DNA of 64,000 bases. It comes from Limnobacter sp. Lineage in GTDB: Bacteria; Pseudomonadota; Gammaproteobacteria; Burkholderiales; Burkholderiaceae_B. The stretch covers positions 62,001 to 126,000 of the forward strand of contig JARWZZ010000014.1 of assembly GCA_029866125.1 (NCBI GenBank), read 5' to 3'. The notes beneath the pieces were generated by a model that did no database searches, was not told the DNA's origin, and saw only the letters and a program-made list of their open reading frames with translations. Position 1 is the first letter of the stretch. Each line of letters begins with the position of its first letter. Shown here piece by piece: positions 45,670 to 55,423 of this stretch. Made by a program: the position numbers and the translations under genes.

Positions 45670-47309
45670 TCAGGTAGTTGATAATCTTTAAATTGTTCCC
45701 GCAGCTGCAGCTTTTGAATTTTGCCTGTAGCACCATGCGGCAACTCATTCACAAACACCACATCGTCGGGTATGTACATCTTGATGATTTTGCCGTCATA
45801 GAACTTCAACAGCTCGTCTCGCGTTACTTCGGCATTTGGTCGCTTCACCACCACGAGAATTGGACGCTCAGTCCATTTGGGGTGATTCACAGCAATGGCT
45901 GCCGCTTCCAACACTGCGGGGTGGGCCATCGCAATGTTTTCTAGATCGATCGAGCTTATCCATTCCCCGCCGGATTTGATCACATCCTTGCTGCGGTCGG
46001 TAATTTGCATCAAGCCTGTTGAATCAATTCGAGACACATCCCCCGTGGCAAACCATTTCTTGCCACTGTCGTCGATGCTGAAGGCCTTTTCCCCACCACC
46101 ACCGTAGTAGCTGTCAATAATCCAAGGGCCACGCACCAGCAACTCGCCTGACTCTTCGCCGCCCCAAGGCAACTCTGAACCCGCTTCGTCAACAATTTTC
46201 ATGTCAACCCCAAACAAGGCTTTGCCCTGCTTGGCAATGCGTGCAAATTGCTCTTCCTTGGGCAAATTCAAATCGGGGCCTTGAATTTTTGAAATGGTGC
46301 CCAGTGGAGACATTTCGGTCATTCCCCAACCCTGCATGGTGCTGACGCCCAATGCATCCAAGGCGCGAATCATGCTGATAGGAATTGCAGCACCGCCCAC
46401 CAAGGTTTTGTTGAATGTAGAAAACTTCAGATTGTTCTGCTGAACATAATTGAGCAAACCCAACCAAATGGTGGGTACGCCTGCTGCCAAGGTCACCTTC
46501 TCGGCTTCCAGCAGTTCATAAATCGATGCGCCATCCAAGCGTGGGCCGGGCAATACCAACTTAAAGCCCGTCATCATCGCAAGGTAAGGCAAGCCCCAAG
46601 CATTCACATGGAACATCGGCACCACGGGCAGCACAGTGTCTTTGCTGCACAAACCAATACCGTCGGGCTGGCCCGCCACCATTGCATGAAGCACGGATGA
46701 GCGATGTGAGTACAAAACCCCTTTCGGGTTACCGGTAGTACCCGATGTGTAACACAAGCCACAAGCCGCGTTTTCGTCAAACTGAGGCCACACATAGCCC
46801 GCGTCACCCTTGGCCAAAATTGCCTCGTAATTCAATACGTTTTCGGTCGGCAATTCCGCTGGCATCTTGTCTTCGTCGACCATCATTACCCAACGCTCTA
46901 CTGTTGGGCAATGGGCGGCAATGCCTTTCACCAACGGCGCAAAGGTTTGATCAAAAAATACGGTCCTGTTTTTGGCATGGTTCAGAATATAAATCAGTTG
47001 CTGGGGTGAATAACGCGGGTTCAGCGTGTGCGTCACCGCACCCATCCCAGAAACGGCGTAGTAAATTTCCAAATGGCGGTAGTTGTTCCACGCCATGGTG
47101 GCCACGTTCTCGCCCTGCTGCACACCCAGCTCAGTCAATGCACTGGCCAGCTGCCGGGCACGACCTGCAATCTCCTTCAGGGTGGTACGATGCAAGTCAC
47201 CTTCTGTGCGCCGTGACACCACCTCCGAATCCTTGTGATGCCTTTCAGCATGCTCCAGCAGGCTCGACACCAACAAAGGCATTTGCATCATTAAACCATT
47301 TACTCCCAT
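45666..47309 (-). CDS. Long- or medium-chain acyl-CoA synthetase (ANL superfamily)
   Basis: 547 residues. Adenylation motifs: [19 protein letters not shown] (P-loop, about 188-206), [43 protein letters not shown] (hinge and C-domain start) and the C-terminal catalytic Lys in [12 protein letters not shown]. The ATG at 47309 has an excellent ribosome site (GGAGGAG). It activates a fatty or related acid to its CoA ester; chain length cannot be told. A palindrome in the divergent gap to selO may be its operator. Confidence 0.92.
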   Translation of the reverse strand: MGVNGLMMQMPLLVSSLLEHAERHHKDSEVVSRRTEGDLHRTTLKEIAGRARQLASALTELGVQQGENVATMAWNNYRHLEIYYAVSGMGAVTHTLNPRYSPQQLIYILNHAKNRTVFFDQTFAPLVKGIAAHCPTVERWVMMVDEDKMPAELPTENVLNYEAILAKGDAGYVWPQFDENAACGLCYTSGTTGNPKGVLYSHRSSVLHAMVAGQPDGIGLCSKDTVLPVVPMFHVNAWGLPYLAMMTGFKLVLPGPRLDGASIYELLEAEKVTLAAGVPTIWLGLLNYVQQNNLKFSTFNKTLVGGAAIPISMIRALDALGVSTMQGWGMTEMSPLGTISKIQGPDLNLPKEEQFARIAKQGKALFGVDMKIVDEAGSELPWGGEESGELLVRGPWIIDSYYGGGGEKAFSIDDSGKKWFATGDVSRIDSTGLMQITDRSKDVIKSGGEWISSIDLENIAMAHPAVLEAAAIAVNHPKWTERPILVVVKRPNAEVTRDELLKFYDGKIIKMYIPDDVVFVNELPHGATGKIQKLQLREQFKDYQLPE

Positions 47310-47391
47310 ATCTCCTCCAAGGGCGTTCTATTCGTTATTGATCTGACTATACAATGAATAGTTTTTTGAAAACTATACTTCAGGAAGTCCA
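47310..47391. promoter_or_regulatory. Palindromic operator candidate between acyl-CoA synthetase and selO
   Basis: ATAGTTTT-TTG-AAAACTAT (47358-47376) is a perfect 8-bp inverted repeat with a 3-base centre, and ACTATAC occurs twice (about 47346 and 47372). The size and symmetry suit a TetR-type regulator; fatty-acid genes are often so controlled. Divergent promoters must lie here. Confidence 0.5.
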
Positions 47392-48918
47392 TTGCTACTG
47401 TCCCCCAACGCGCTTTTAGTCAAGGAATACGCCAGCCTCGGCCAGCCTTTTGTGTATGCGGTTCCCTGCACGCCCTTGAAGTCTGAACCAAGGCTGATTC
47501 AATTCAACGAAGAACTGGCCGAACAGATTGGGCTGCAGGTTGACGACCTTTGCACGAACCAAGGAATTGCCATCTTGACCGGGCAGCAAACCTGGCCAGG
47601 CTATGACAGCATTGCCAGCATTTATTGTGGCCACCAATTTGGCGTTTTTGTTCCTCAATTGGGTGACGGTCGGGCCATCGTAATTACAGAAATACGCAAA
47701 GGTGCAGATTATAAGCAATTGCAGCTGAAAGGCGCTGGCCCAACACCCTTTTCTCGTCGGGCAGATGGTCGTGCCGTGCTTCGTTCTTCCATTCGTGAAT
47801 TCGTGGCCTCGGAAGCCCTGCATGCACTAGGCATCCCCACCACAAGGGCGCTCAGCCTGACAGCCACCCCAGACCCTGTGTTTCGTGAAACGACCGAAAT
47901 GGCAGCGGTGGTCTGCAGGGTTTCGGAATCTTTCCTGCGTTTTGGGCATGTGGAGTATTTCAGTCACACCAATCAGCATCAGGAATTGCTTCAATTGCTG
48001 GACTGGCACATTGAAAGGCATCACAGCGAGCTGTATGCCGATGATTTTGAGAACAATCCAGCCCCAACCCTAATCAATTGGTTGAAGTGGTTGACGCAAG
48101 CCACTGCAAAGTTGATGGCACAGTGGCAATCCGTGGGCTTCTGCCACGGCGTGATGAACACAGACAACATGTCCCTCATGGGTTTAACCATTGACTACGG
48201 GCCGTATGGGTTTCTGGACAAATTTGATGTGGATCACATTTGCAACCACTCTGACACCCATGGCCGTTATAGCTATCGCAATCAGCCCCGCATCGGCCAT
48301 TGGAACCTGTATGTGCTGGCCTCCGCCTTGATGCCTTTGTTACACAATGACCGTGAAACCTTGCAAACCATTCTGGACGAATACCCACAGCAATTCCAGC
48401 GCGAGCACAATGCGCTATTTGCGGCCAAAATGGGTTTGAACAAGCAAGTATCTGAAGAAAAGCAAAACGAATTTATTGAGTACACCCTGCAAATGCTTCA
48501 TGAGCACAAGCTGGACATGACTCGCTTCTTTAGAAGTTTAAGTGCCTTGCAAGCCCCCCATGCAGACCATTCAAACCTAGACAAGCAATTTGCTTTGTGG
48601 CAAAAATCAAGTACATTTCCTTGGGTCTTGGGCGACGAATCTCAAGTGGAATCTGCACGTGCGTGGTTGGGTCAATGGATGGTCATTGCAGACAACAATT
48701 TGATTGGTGAAAAGCTCAATCAAATTAACCCGATTGCCATTGCACGCAACCACTTGTTACAAGAAGCCATTGCCGCTTGTGAAAAAGGCGACGACCATGT
48801 GCTGAAGCGGCTTTTGCAAGCCGTGTGTAAGCCTTATTTAGAACAGCCAGACCTTATGGATTTGTACCAAGCCGCACCGGAATGGGCCCAGCATTTGGAA
48901 ATAAGCTGCTCATCCTGA
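47392..48918 (+). CDS. selO: SelO/YdiU protein AMPylase
   Basis: Pseudokinase-fold enzyme that transfers AMP to Ser/Thr/Tyr of target proteins, linked to redox stress. Conserved segments: YCGHQFGVFVPQLGDGRA, LQLKGAGPTPFSRRADGRAVLRSSIREF, HGVMNTDNMSLMGLTIDYGPYGFLD. The C-terminus ends CSS, where Cys replaces the selenocysteine of animal SelO. Length 508. The start TTG at 47392 has AGGAAG slightly too close; the conserved region begins soon after, so it may be right within a few codons. Confidence 0.93.
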   Translation: MLLSPNALLVKEYASLGQPFVYAVPCTPLKSEPRLIQFNEELAEQIGLQVDDLCTNQGIAILTGQQTWPGYDSIASIYCGHQFGVFVPQLGDGRAIVITEIRKGADYKQLQLKGAGPTPFSRRADGRAVLRSSIREFVASEALHALGIPTTRALSLTATPDPVFRETTEMAAVVCRVSESFLRFGHVEYFSHTNQHQELLQLLDWHIERHHSELYADDFENNPAPTLINWLKWLTQATAKLMAQWQSVGFCHGVMNTDNMSLMGLTIDYGPYGFLDKFDVDHICNHSDTHGRYSYRNQPRIGHWNLYVLASALMPLLHNDRETLQTILDEYPQQFQREHNALFAAKMGLNKQVSEEKQNEFIEYTLQMLHEHKLDMTRFFRSLSALQAPHADHSNLDKQFALWQKSSTFPWVLGDESQVESARAWLGQWMVIADNNLIGEKLNQINPIAIARNHLLQEAIAACEKGDDHVLKRLLQAVCKPYLEQPDLMDLYQAAPEWAQHLEISCSS

Positions 48919-48969
48919 ACAACGGCTCCAACAAAACCTCAAACCACACAACACACCAAATACAAGCAC

Positions 48970-49593
48970 ATGAAACTACTACTGGATTTTCTACCCATCG
49001 TTTTATTCTTTGTGACCTTTAAGTGGGCAGGTGCCAATCCGGAGCAAGCGCAGTCCACAATGACCGCCATTTTAGGCCCATTGGCTGAAGGTGGGCTTCC
49101 ATCTGCACAGTTGCCTATTCTTGCAGCAACCTTGGTTGCGATTGCCGCCACATTTCTGCAAATTGTTTACCAAAAAGCAACGGGCAAGAAGGTCGAAAAC
49201 ATGCAATGGGTGGGTCTTGCCCTTATTGTCGTTTTTGGCGGCGCAACACTCATTTTGCAAGACGAAACCTTCATCAAATGGAAGCCAAGCATCCTGTACT
49301 GGGCCATGGGCACGGGCTTCCTGATTGCCAAGTTTTTCGGCAAAAACCCCATACGCGCCATGATGAAAGGCCAAGTGGAAATGCCTGATTTTGCTTGGAA
49401 CACCCTCCTCTACACTTGGGTCGGGTTTTTTGCACTCATGGGCGCATTGAACATTTTCATCGCTTACAACTTTTCCACAGACGTTTGGGTCGACTTCAAA
49501 TTATTTGGCTCACTGGGTGCAACATTGATATTTATATTTGCCCAAGGTTTTTATATGAGCCGCCACATGACGCCCGAAACCCAAAACAAATAG
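48970..49593 (+). CDS. yciB: Septation protein A / inner-membrane protein YciB
   Basis: Polytopic inner-membrane protein of 207 residues with about five or six helices. Begins MKLLLDFLPIVLFFVTFKW; has GGATLILQDETFIKWKPSILYWAMGTGFLIAKF and the FGSLGATLIFIFAQGFYMSRHM ending, which are diagnostic of the IspZ/YciB family. Needed for normal septation in some species and interacts with division and elongation proteins in E. coli. Clustered with bolA and a parvulin as in other Burkholderiales. Confidence 0.95.
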   Translation: MKLLLDFLPIVLFFVTFKWAGANPEQAQSTMTAILGPLAEGGLPSAQLPILAATLVAIAATFLQIVYQKATGKKVENMQWVGLALIVVFGGATLILQDETFIKWKPSILYWAMGTGFLIAKFFGKNPIRAMMKGQVEMPDFAWNTLLYTWVGFFALMGALNIFIAYNFSTDVWVDFKLFGSLGATLIFIFAQGFYMSRHMTPETQNK

Positions 49594-49623
49594 TTAAAGC
49601 TTCAGCACAGGAAACAACAAGCA

Positions 49624-49881
49624 ATGGGTATCACCAGAGAACAACTTCAACAACGGCTAGAAGAAGCGCTTCAAGCCAAAGTCCATGTGGACGATGAATC
49701 ACACCTGCATGCAGGCCATGAAGGGGCCAAAGACGGCGGCAAACACTTCAAAGTCCATGTAGTAAGCGAACGTTTCAAGGGATTAAGCACATTAGCGCGT
49801 CACAGGCTGGTGTATGATTCCGTGTCAGACTGGATGAAAAAAGAGATTCATGCCCTTGCCATCACAGCAAGTCATGAGTGA
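49624..49881 (+). CDS. bolA: BolA-family protein
   Basis: 85-residue BolA fold: MGITREQLQQRLEEALQAKVHVDDES...HFKVHVVSERFKGLSTLARHRLVYDSVSDWMKKEIHALAITA. The FKGLSxLxRHRxVY helix-turn-helix-like signature is clear. Family members pair with monothiol glutaredoxins in iron-sulfur handling or act as regulators. Starts 30 bases after yciB. Confidence 0.93.
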   Translation: MGITREQLQQRLEEALQAKVHVDDESHLHAGHEGAKDGGKHFKVHVVSERFKGLSTLARHRLVYDSVSDWMKKEIHALAITASHE

Positions 49882-49933
49882 ATGGCAATATTCAGTGCAA
49901 AGAATTACATTAATCAATCAAAGGTTCAGGATC

Positions 49934-50716
49934 ATGTTGAGTGTGAAATCAAAACTTGCAGTGTTGGTGTCAACACTGGTGTTATCAGCGCCGGGCTTTG
50001 CCCAAAATGCGGCCATTGTTAACGGCCAAAGCATTTCCAGCGAATTGGTGGACTTCATCGTGGCTGAACAAGCCAAGCGTGGTGCACCAGCAGGCCCCGA
50101 ATTGCGCACCACCATCCGCCAAGAGCTGATTAACCAAGAAGTAATGCGTCAAGAAGCCATGAAGAAAGGCTTGGGTAGCAAACCCGCAGTGAAGTTTCAG
50201 ATGCAAATGATGAATCAGGCAATTTTGGCCAACTCACTGCGCGAAGACTTTTACGCCAAAAACAAAATGACGGATGCGGAAGTCAAAGACGCATACGCAA
50301 AAATCTCCAAAATGCTGGGTGGCTCTGAATACCGTGCAAGCCACATTCTGGTAGAAAAAGAGTCCGATGCCAAAGACATCATTGCCCAATTGGACAAAGG
50401 TGCAGATTTTGGCAAAATCGCAGCTGAAAAATCGAAAGATCCAGGTTCAGCCGCCAACGGTGGTGACTTGGATTGGGCCAACCCACAAAGCTTTGTGCCT
50501 GAGTTTTCACAAGCCATGACGGAACTGAAAAAAGGCAAATACACCAAAACCCCGGTGAAAAGCCAGTTTGGTTACCACGTCATTTTGTTGGCGGATACAC
50601 GCGAAACATCGCCCCCACCTTTGGAAGAAATTCGCCAACAATTGGAAGGCAAACTGTTGAACGACAAGTGGGCTGCTTACCAAGAAGACCTATTGAAATC
50701 AGCAAAGATAAAATAA
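49934..50716 (+). CDS. Periplasmic peptidyl-prolyl isomerase (parvulin type)
   Basis: Secreted PpiC/SurA-like foldase of 260 residues from ATG 49934. Signal peptide LAVLVSTLVLSAPGFAQ, N-terminal chaperone helices (about 30-130), then a parvulin domain (about 140-232) with YRASHILVEKESDAKDIIAQL, DFGKIAAEKSKDPGSAANGGDL and FGYHVILLADTRE. The open frame begins at 49850, overlapping bolA, but a signal peptide and the ribosome site AAGG favour the later start. A strong terminator follows. Confidence 0.93.
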   Translation: MLSVKSKLAVLVSTLVLSAPGFAQNAAIVNGQSISSELVDFIVAEQAKRGAPAGPELRTTIRQELINQEVMRQEAMKKGLGSKPAVKFQMQMMNQAILANSLREDFYAKNKMTDAEVKDAYAKISKMLGGSEYRASHILVEKESDAKDIIAQLDKGADFGKIAAEKSKDPGSAANGGDLDWANPQSFVPEFSQAMTELKKGKYTKTPVKSQFGYHVILLADTRETSPPPLEEIRQQLEGKLLNDKWAAYQEDLLKSAKIK

Positions 50717-50721
50717 GCATG

Positions 50722-50781
50722 GTTGAGCCTCTTTGATGTGGAGGCCTCAATAATAAAAAACCACCGCAAGGTGGTTTTTTT
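50722..50781. terminator. Bidirectional rho-independent terminator between the parvulin gene and nagZ
   Basis: AAAAAACCACC (50755-50765) pairs perfectly with GGTGGTTTTTT (50770-50780) around a stable GCAA tetraloop, with A and T runs on both sides, so it can stop both converging transcripts. A second imperfect hairpin (TTGAGCCTC / GAGGCCTCAA, about 50723-50750) precedes it. Confidence 0.9.
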
Positions 50782-50870
50782 ATTACCTGATGATTATTTA
50801 CATCAGCCCTCTCATTTTTTCAGCTCATTGGTCATTTATAACTCATTGATTATTTACAGCTCAATGAATA

Positions 50871-51899
50871 TTACAATTTAGCCAATCGCTCAACAGCAGC
50901 ACAATAATCAGCATTGGATTGCAACCCTTGCCAAGTAAACTCCGGGCCTGACCCCAGTAAACGACTCATTCGACGTGTTCTGTCAGCTTGGCAAAGTTCT
51001 ACCTCAGGCACTGGCTGGTCAATCAGGCAATCAATGTCGTCAAAATTGTTGCAAGCCAACACCGCGTCGCATCCAGCGCTCAATGCCGCGCTTGCCCTCG
51101 CGCGTATATCACCGACACCGTGTGCACCCACCATATCCAAATCATCGCTGATAATGCAGCCGTCATAGCCCAATTCACCACGCAGTACATCTTGCAGCCA
51201 GAACTTTGAAAAACAGGCTGGGTTTGGGTCAATGCCCTCATACACCACATGTGCAGGCATAATTGACGCCATGCTCAGGGAGGTATTCGCCCTGTAGGGT
51301 GCCAAATCAAATTGCCTAATTTCCGACAAAGGCCGAGTGTCCACAGGCAAAGCCAAATGACTGTCCGCCTTTACCCAACCGTGCCCAGGAAAGTGTTTGC
51401 CGCAGGCTTGAGAGCCGGCCAAGGTCAAACCGTGCATCAAAGCACCAGCCAGCTGACCCACTTTCTCTGCATCCGCAGAAAATGCGCGGTTACCAATAAT
51501 TTCGCTGTTTCCCCAAGCCAAATCAAGCACCGGGGTAAAGCTCATGTCAATCCCGCATGCACGCAACTCAGCTGCCAACACAAAGCCAGCCTCACGCGCC
51601 AAACGCAAGCCTTCAGAAAAGTCGTTTTCGGCGGCCTCACCTATCTTTGCCATTGCCGGGACTGAAGTAAACCCTTCCCTAAACCGCTGCACCCGCCCAC
51701 CTTCATGATCCACAAAGATAGGCTTACCTACTCCGCCAGAATGTCGAATAGACTTAACCAAATCAATCAGTTGGGACTTGTTTTTAAAGTTACGAGAAAA
51801 TAGGATCAAACCACCCACGCTAGGGCTTTGCACTCGTTTAATATCCGCCTCGGACAATTCCAAACCCGATAAACCTACAATAAATGGACCAAGTGTCAT
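50871..51899 (-). CDS. nagZ: NagZ, beta-N-acetylhexosaminidase
   Basis: Glycoside hydrolase family 3; removes GlcNAc from anhydro-muropeptides in murein recycling and AmpC induction. KHFPGHGWVKADSHLALP carries the His/Asp dyad that assists catalysis, and SDDLDMVGA carries the nucleophile Asp. Length 342 is usual. No clear ribosome site precedes the ATG. It is the last gene of the acpP-to-nagZ minus-strand block. Confidence 0.95.
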   Translation of the reverse strand: MTLGPFIVGLSGLELSEADIKRVQSPSVGGLILFSRNFKNKSQLIDLVKSIRHSGGVGKPIFVDHEGGRVQRFREGFTSVPAMAKIGEAAENDFSEGLRLAREAGFVLAAELRACGIDMSFTPVLDLAWGNSEIIGNRAFSADAEKVGQLAGALMHGLTLAGSQACGKHFPGHGWVKADSHLALPVDTRPLSEIRQFDLAPYRANTSLSMASIMPAHVVYEGIDPNPACFSKFWLQDVLRGELGYDGCIISDDLDMVGAHGVGDIRARASAALSAGCDAVLACNNFDDIDCLIDQPVPEVELCQADRTRRMSRLLGSGPEFTWQGLQSNADYCAAVERLAKL

Positions 51900-51946
51900 G
51901 TTTTGATTTTTAAAAAATTATTCAGAAATTTGTTTATAAAAATGCG

Positions 51947-52342
51947 CTAAATACTTGAAATGATTACAGTCGCCATGCACACATTGCGCTCATCACTTAA
52001 GGACACATGCGCTTGCGCACCACGCGCTTCCAACCACTCTTGCAATTTTGGGGAGTAAACCATCACAGGCTGACCAGACTGGCCATTCAATATACTCAAA
52101 TCTTGGAATGAAAACTCGGCACCCACACCTGAGCCCATGGCTTTTGAAAAGGCTTCTTTCCCAGCGTATCTGGAAGCCAAATACTTCGCACCTCTTTCCT
52201 TGGAAAGATCTGCTCGTGCTCTGAAAACCTCTTGCTCATCAGCGCACAACACTCGACTTACAAAGCGTTCAGCTGCTGGACTGGCAACTATCGAGCGAAT
52301 CCTTTCCAGATCCACCACATCCGTTCCAAGCCCAAGAATCAC
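51947..52342 (-). CDS. acpS: AcpS, holo-ACP synthase
   Basis: Transfers 4'-phosphopantetheine from CoA to apo-ACP (encoded at the right end of the window). 131 residues with the Mg-binding LGTDVVDLERI (Asp8) and the Glu in YAGKEAFSKAMGSGV. The start is GTG at 52342, one base after the pdxJ stop. pdxJ-acpS is a conserved pair. Confidence 0.95.
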   Translation of the reverse strand: MILGLGTDVVDLERIRSIVASPAAERFVSRVLCADEQEVFRARADLSKERGAKYLASRYAGKEAFSKAMGSGVGAEFSFQDLSILNGQSGQPVMVYSPKLQEWLEARGAQAHVSLSDERNVCMATVIISSI

Positions 52343-52343
52343 T

Positions 52344-53087
52344 TTATCCCCTAGGGCGAAGTGTTTGAAGCTGGGCAGTCACAATCAACTCCTTCATGGT
52401 TTTGATCGCCTTTTCCCACCCCATAAACACCGCGTTGGCCACAATGCTGTGCCCGATGTTCAACTCAGAAATATCCTGAATTGCCGCAATTGCACTGACG
52501 TTCTGGTAGTTCAGACCGTGCCCGGCATTCACCCTCAATCCTTGTGACACACCAAACTCAGTGGCCCGGCGGATTCGGTCAATTTCACGCTCAACATTGC
52601 CGTCAGTAGCATGGGCGTAACGCCCGGTGTGAATCTCAATTGCCTTTGCACCCGAATTAACCGCTGCATTAATTTGGTCTTTGTCTGCATCGATAAACAA
52701 AGACACCCTCATCCCTTGGCTTTGCAATCGCTGCACCGCAGGTGTAATCAAATGAAAACCGCCCACCACGTCCAAGCCACCCTCGGTTGTGACTTCCTCC
52801 CGACGCTCCGGCACTAGGCACACATCCTGCGGTTGAATCTCTTCGACCAAACGAAGCATTTCCTCCACCACAGCGCATTCAAAATTCATACGAGTCATCA
52901 AAGCCGGGCGAATTTTACGCACATCATCATCCTGCATGTGACGGCGGTCCTCCCGCACATGCACAGTAATCGCATCGGCTCCAAATTGCTCAGCCAGCAG
53001 CGCAGCCTGCAATGGGTCTGGCTCATGCCCTCTCCGGGCCTGACGAATCGTAGCCACATGATCAATGTTTACACCGAGCTCAATCAT
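52344..53087 (-). CDS. pdxJ: PdxJ, pyridoxine 5'-phosphate synthase
   Basis: Condenses 1-deoxyxylulose 5-phosphate with aminoacetone phosphate to make PNP. TIM barrel of 247 residues beginning [33 protein letters not shown] and [12 protein letters not shown] are the characteristic binding loops. Overlaps the 3' end of recO by 8 bases, implying coupling. Confidence 0.97.
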   Translation of the reverse strand: MIELGVNIDHVATIRQARRGHEPDPLQAALLAEQFGADAITVHVREDRRHMQDDDVRKIRPALMTRMNFECAVVEEMLRLVEEIQPQDVCLVPERREEVTTEGGLDVVGGFHLITPAVQRLQSQGMRVSLFIDADKDQINAAVNSGAKAIEIHTGRYAHATDGNVEREIDRIRRATEFGVSQGLRVNAGHGLNYQNVSAIAAIQDISELNIGHSIVANAVFMGWEKAIKTMKELIVTAQLQTLRPRG

Positions 53088-53793
53088 ACTTCACCAACTG
53101 CTCCATCCATGCTCGGGAAAGTAGGCCCTTCGACGACACATGGTTTGTCAATAAACTACGGGTCAAGGGCTTTAAAATCAAAGCAGACTCCCTCGACAAC
53201 AGGCCTGCCTCCAACGCATTGATATGCCGACCCGATATACGCTGCCTGTCCTCGCCTACGCTTTTGGCATCAATCCAACCCCGTTCGGGCATCCAACAGT
53301 ACTCAGACTCTGCGCTTATCAACGCACCTTCAGAATCTTGCGAAAAATCAATCCCATATCCCAAGGCGGACAACAGGGCAATTTCAAACCTTCTGACACA
53401 CAGGGTCAGGTCCTCCCCGGCGTACAAACTTTCCAAGGCTTGCGTGTAATTATCAAACAGCTCAGGATGGGGGTCTTCTCGACCCAAGCCATGCATCAAC
53501 AGCTCATTCAAATAATAGCCTGCAAAAAGGCCTTTGCCTTCCGGGGGCATCAAAGCGCCACACCACTCCGCTTGCGTCAGGGTTTTTACTTCAGACTTCC
53601 CAGTAAACCGGACTGCGATGGGCTGAAAATTCAACAACACACTTCTTAAAGCAGAATGCGGGCGCTTCGCACCTTTTGCCACCACCGGCAGGCGCCCATG
53701 GTCTCGGCAAAACAATTCAACAACCAAACTGGTTTCCTTGTAAGGCACCGCATGCAACATGTACGCGATGTCTTGGCCAGCCAGTCTAGTCAT
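53080..53793 (-). CDS. recO: RecO, recombination mediator protein
   Basis: Loads RecA with RecF/RecR and anneals strands. The N-terminal OB-fold starts [38 protein letters not shown]; the middle segment [30 protein letters not shown] is typical. It lacks a zinc-ribbon cysteine cluster, as in E. coli. Length 237. The start overlaps the era stop by 8 bases. Confidence 0.94.
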   Translation of the reverse strand: MTRLAGQDIAYMLHAVPYKETSLVVELFCRDHGRLPVVAKGAKRPHSALRSVLLNFQPIAVRFTGKSEVKTLTQAEWCGALMPPEGKGLFAGYYLNELLMHGLGREDPHPELFDNYTQALESLYAGEDLTLCVRRFEIALLSALGYGIDFSQDSEGALISAESEYCWMPERGWIDAKSVGEDRQRISGRHINALEAGLLSRESALILKPLTRSLLTNHVSSKGLLSRAWMEQLVKYD

Positions 53794-54712
53794 AGCCTAA
53801 GCTTTGCAGAATACCCGCGTTGTCGGCCCAACCACTGCGAACTTTAACAAAAGTTTCCAAATACACCGACCCATCAAACAAGCGTTCCATGTCTTGGCGG
53901 GCTTCAGAGGCAATGCGCTTGAGCTTCTCGCCCCCTTTACCGATGATCATGGCCTTGTGGGCATCGCGATCCACCAAAATGGACGCATAAATGTGGCGGC
54001 GGCCTTCCTCAATTTTGTACTGATCAATCACCACCGTACAGGTGTAGGGCAATTCATCCCCCACCAACCTAAACAGTTTTTCGCGGATACGTTCAGCCGC
54101 CAAAAACTTCTCAGGCCGGTCAGTCAGCATGTCTTCTTCGTAGTAAAACTCTTGGACTGGCAACAGCTCACTGATTGCAGACTTCAAACTGTCCAAGTTT
54201 TTACGGTTTTCAGCGCTAATGGGCACAATTGCCGCAAATTCACGGATTTCGGAAATCTTCTGCAAAAAAGGCAAAACCTCGCCTTTGTCTTTCAGCATAT
54301 CCAGCTTGTTCACCACGGCAATGACGGGAACTCCCACCGGGCAAAGCTCCAACACCTTTTGGTCAGCTGGTGAATATTTGCCCTGCTCAATCACCCAAAG
54401 AATCACATTCACATCGCCAAGCGCAGTCAGCACTGCCTTGTTCATGGTTTTGTTGAGTGCGCTGGAATGCTTGGTTTGAAACCCGGGTGTGTCTACAAAA
54501 ATGAACTGAACCGGCGTTTCCTTCAGCGTCTCAGTCATTACACCCAACACCCGGTGACGGGTTGTTTGCGGTTTGGCCGAGGTAATCGACAAATGCTCAC
54601 CAATCATCGCGTTCATTAGGGTCGACTTTCCCACATTGGGACGGCCAACCACAGCAATTACGCCACAGCGGGTTTCGGGGGTTTCACTTTGTTCGTTCAT
54701 ACCGTTAGTCAT
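53786..54712 (-). CDS. era: Era GTPase
   Basis: Ribosome-assembly GTPase binding 16S rRNA 3' end. G1 GRPNVGKST, G3 DTPGFQ, G4 NKLD and G5 SAE are all present, and the C-terminal KH domain has MIIGKGGEKLKRI. Length 308 from ATG 54712, which overlaps the rnc stop (ATGA); a second ATG lies four codons in. rnc-era coupling is classic. Confidence 0.97.
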   Translation of the reverse strand: MTNGMNEQSETPETRCGVIAVVGRPNVGKSTLMNAMIGEHLSITSAKPQTTRHRVLGVMTETLKETPVQFIFVDTPGFQTKHSSALNKTMNKAVLTALGDVNVILWVIEQGKYSPADQKVLELCPVGVPVIAVVNKLDMLKDKGEVLPFLQKISEIREFAAIVPISAENRKNLDSLKSAISELLPVQEFYYEEDMLTDRPEKFLAAERIREKLFRLVGDELPYTCTVVIDQYKIEEGRRHIYASILVDRDAHKAMIIGKGGEKLKRIASEARQDMERLFDGSVYLETFVKVRSGWADNAGILQSLGYD

Positions 54713-55422
54713 ACTTTATTCTTACCGCCTTGCGCTTTCACCGTTTGGCCCTGCGCCTCAATCGTGTTCAATATCAGCTCGGCTGCCACTTGCTCTGCCA
54801 CCCGGCGGGATTGCCCCCGGCCGCTCGCCTTCACATTCAAATCTTCAACTCTGCACTCAACAACAAACTCGGGGCTGGATGCTGTTCCACCCTCCACTGT
54901 CACTGAGTACACAGGCAACTTCAGCTTATTGGCTTGCAAATGTTCTTGCAATCTTGTTTTGGGGTCTTTGCCCAACATTTCAATCGGCGTGGAATTTAAA
55001 ACCGGGGTCAACAACCTAATTACACAGGCCTTTGCCGCTTCAAAACCACTGTCCAATAAAATAGCGCCAAAAATAGCTTCCACCGCATCGGCCACAATGC
55101 TGTCCTTCAGTGTGCTGGAGCTTTTTAATTCCCCCGTTCCCACTGAAAGCACATCTTCAAGACTCAAATTTCTGCCAATCTGCGCCAAACAATCTTGCCG
55201 CACCAAATGCGAGCGCACACGAGAAAGCTTGCCCTCATCCACTTCGGAAAATTTGTCGAACAGCAAAATTGCCGCAGCGCAATTCAAGACACTGTCGCCT
55301 AAAAACTCAAGGCGTTCATTGTGGGATGCGGAAAAACTTCGGTGGGTCAATGCTAACTTTAAAAGGCCTAAGTCCTTGAAGGAATAGGCCAACTCTTTCT
55401 CAAGGCGGATCAAACCATCCAT
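54709..55422 (-). CDS. rnc: Rnc, ribonuclease III
   Basis: Double-strand RNA endonuclease for rRNA and mRNA processing. Catalytic signature ERLEFLGDSVLN (about 38-49), second acidic cluster DAVEAIFGAI, and a C-terminal dsRBD (DPKTRLQEHLQANK...GQSRRVAEQVAAELIL). 237 residues. It follows lepB by one base. Confidence 0.97.
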   Translation of the reverse strand: MDGLIRLEKELAYSFKDLGLLKLALTHRSFSASHNERLEFLGDSVLNCAAAILLFDKFSEVDEGKLSRVRSHLVRQDCLAQIGRNLSLEDVLSVGTGELKSSSTLKDSIVADAVEAIFGAILLDSGFEAAKACVIRLLTPVLNSTPIEMLGKDPKTRLQEHLQANKLKLPVYSVTVEGGTASSPEFVVECRVEDLNVKASGRGQSRRVAEQVAAELILNTIEAQGQTVKAQGGKNKV

Positions 55423-55423
55423 C

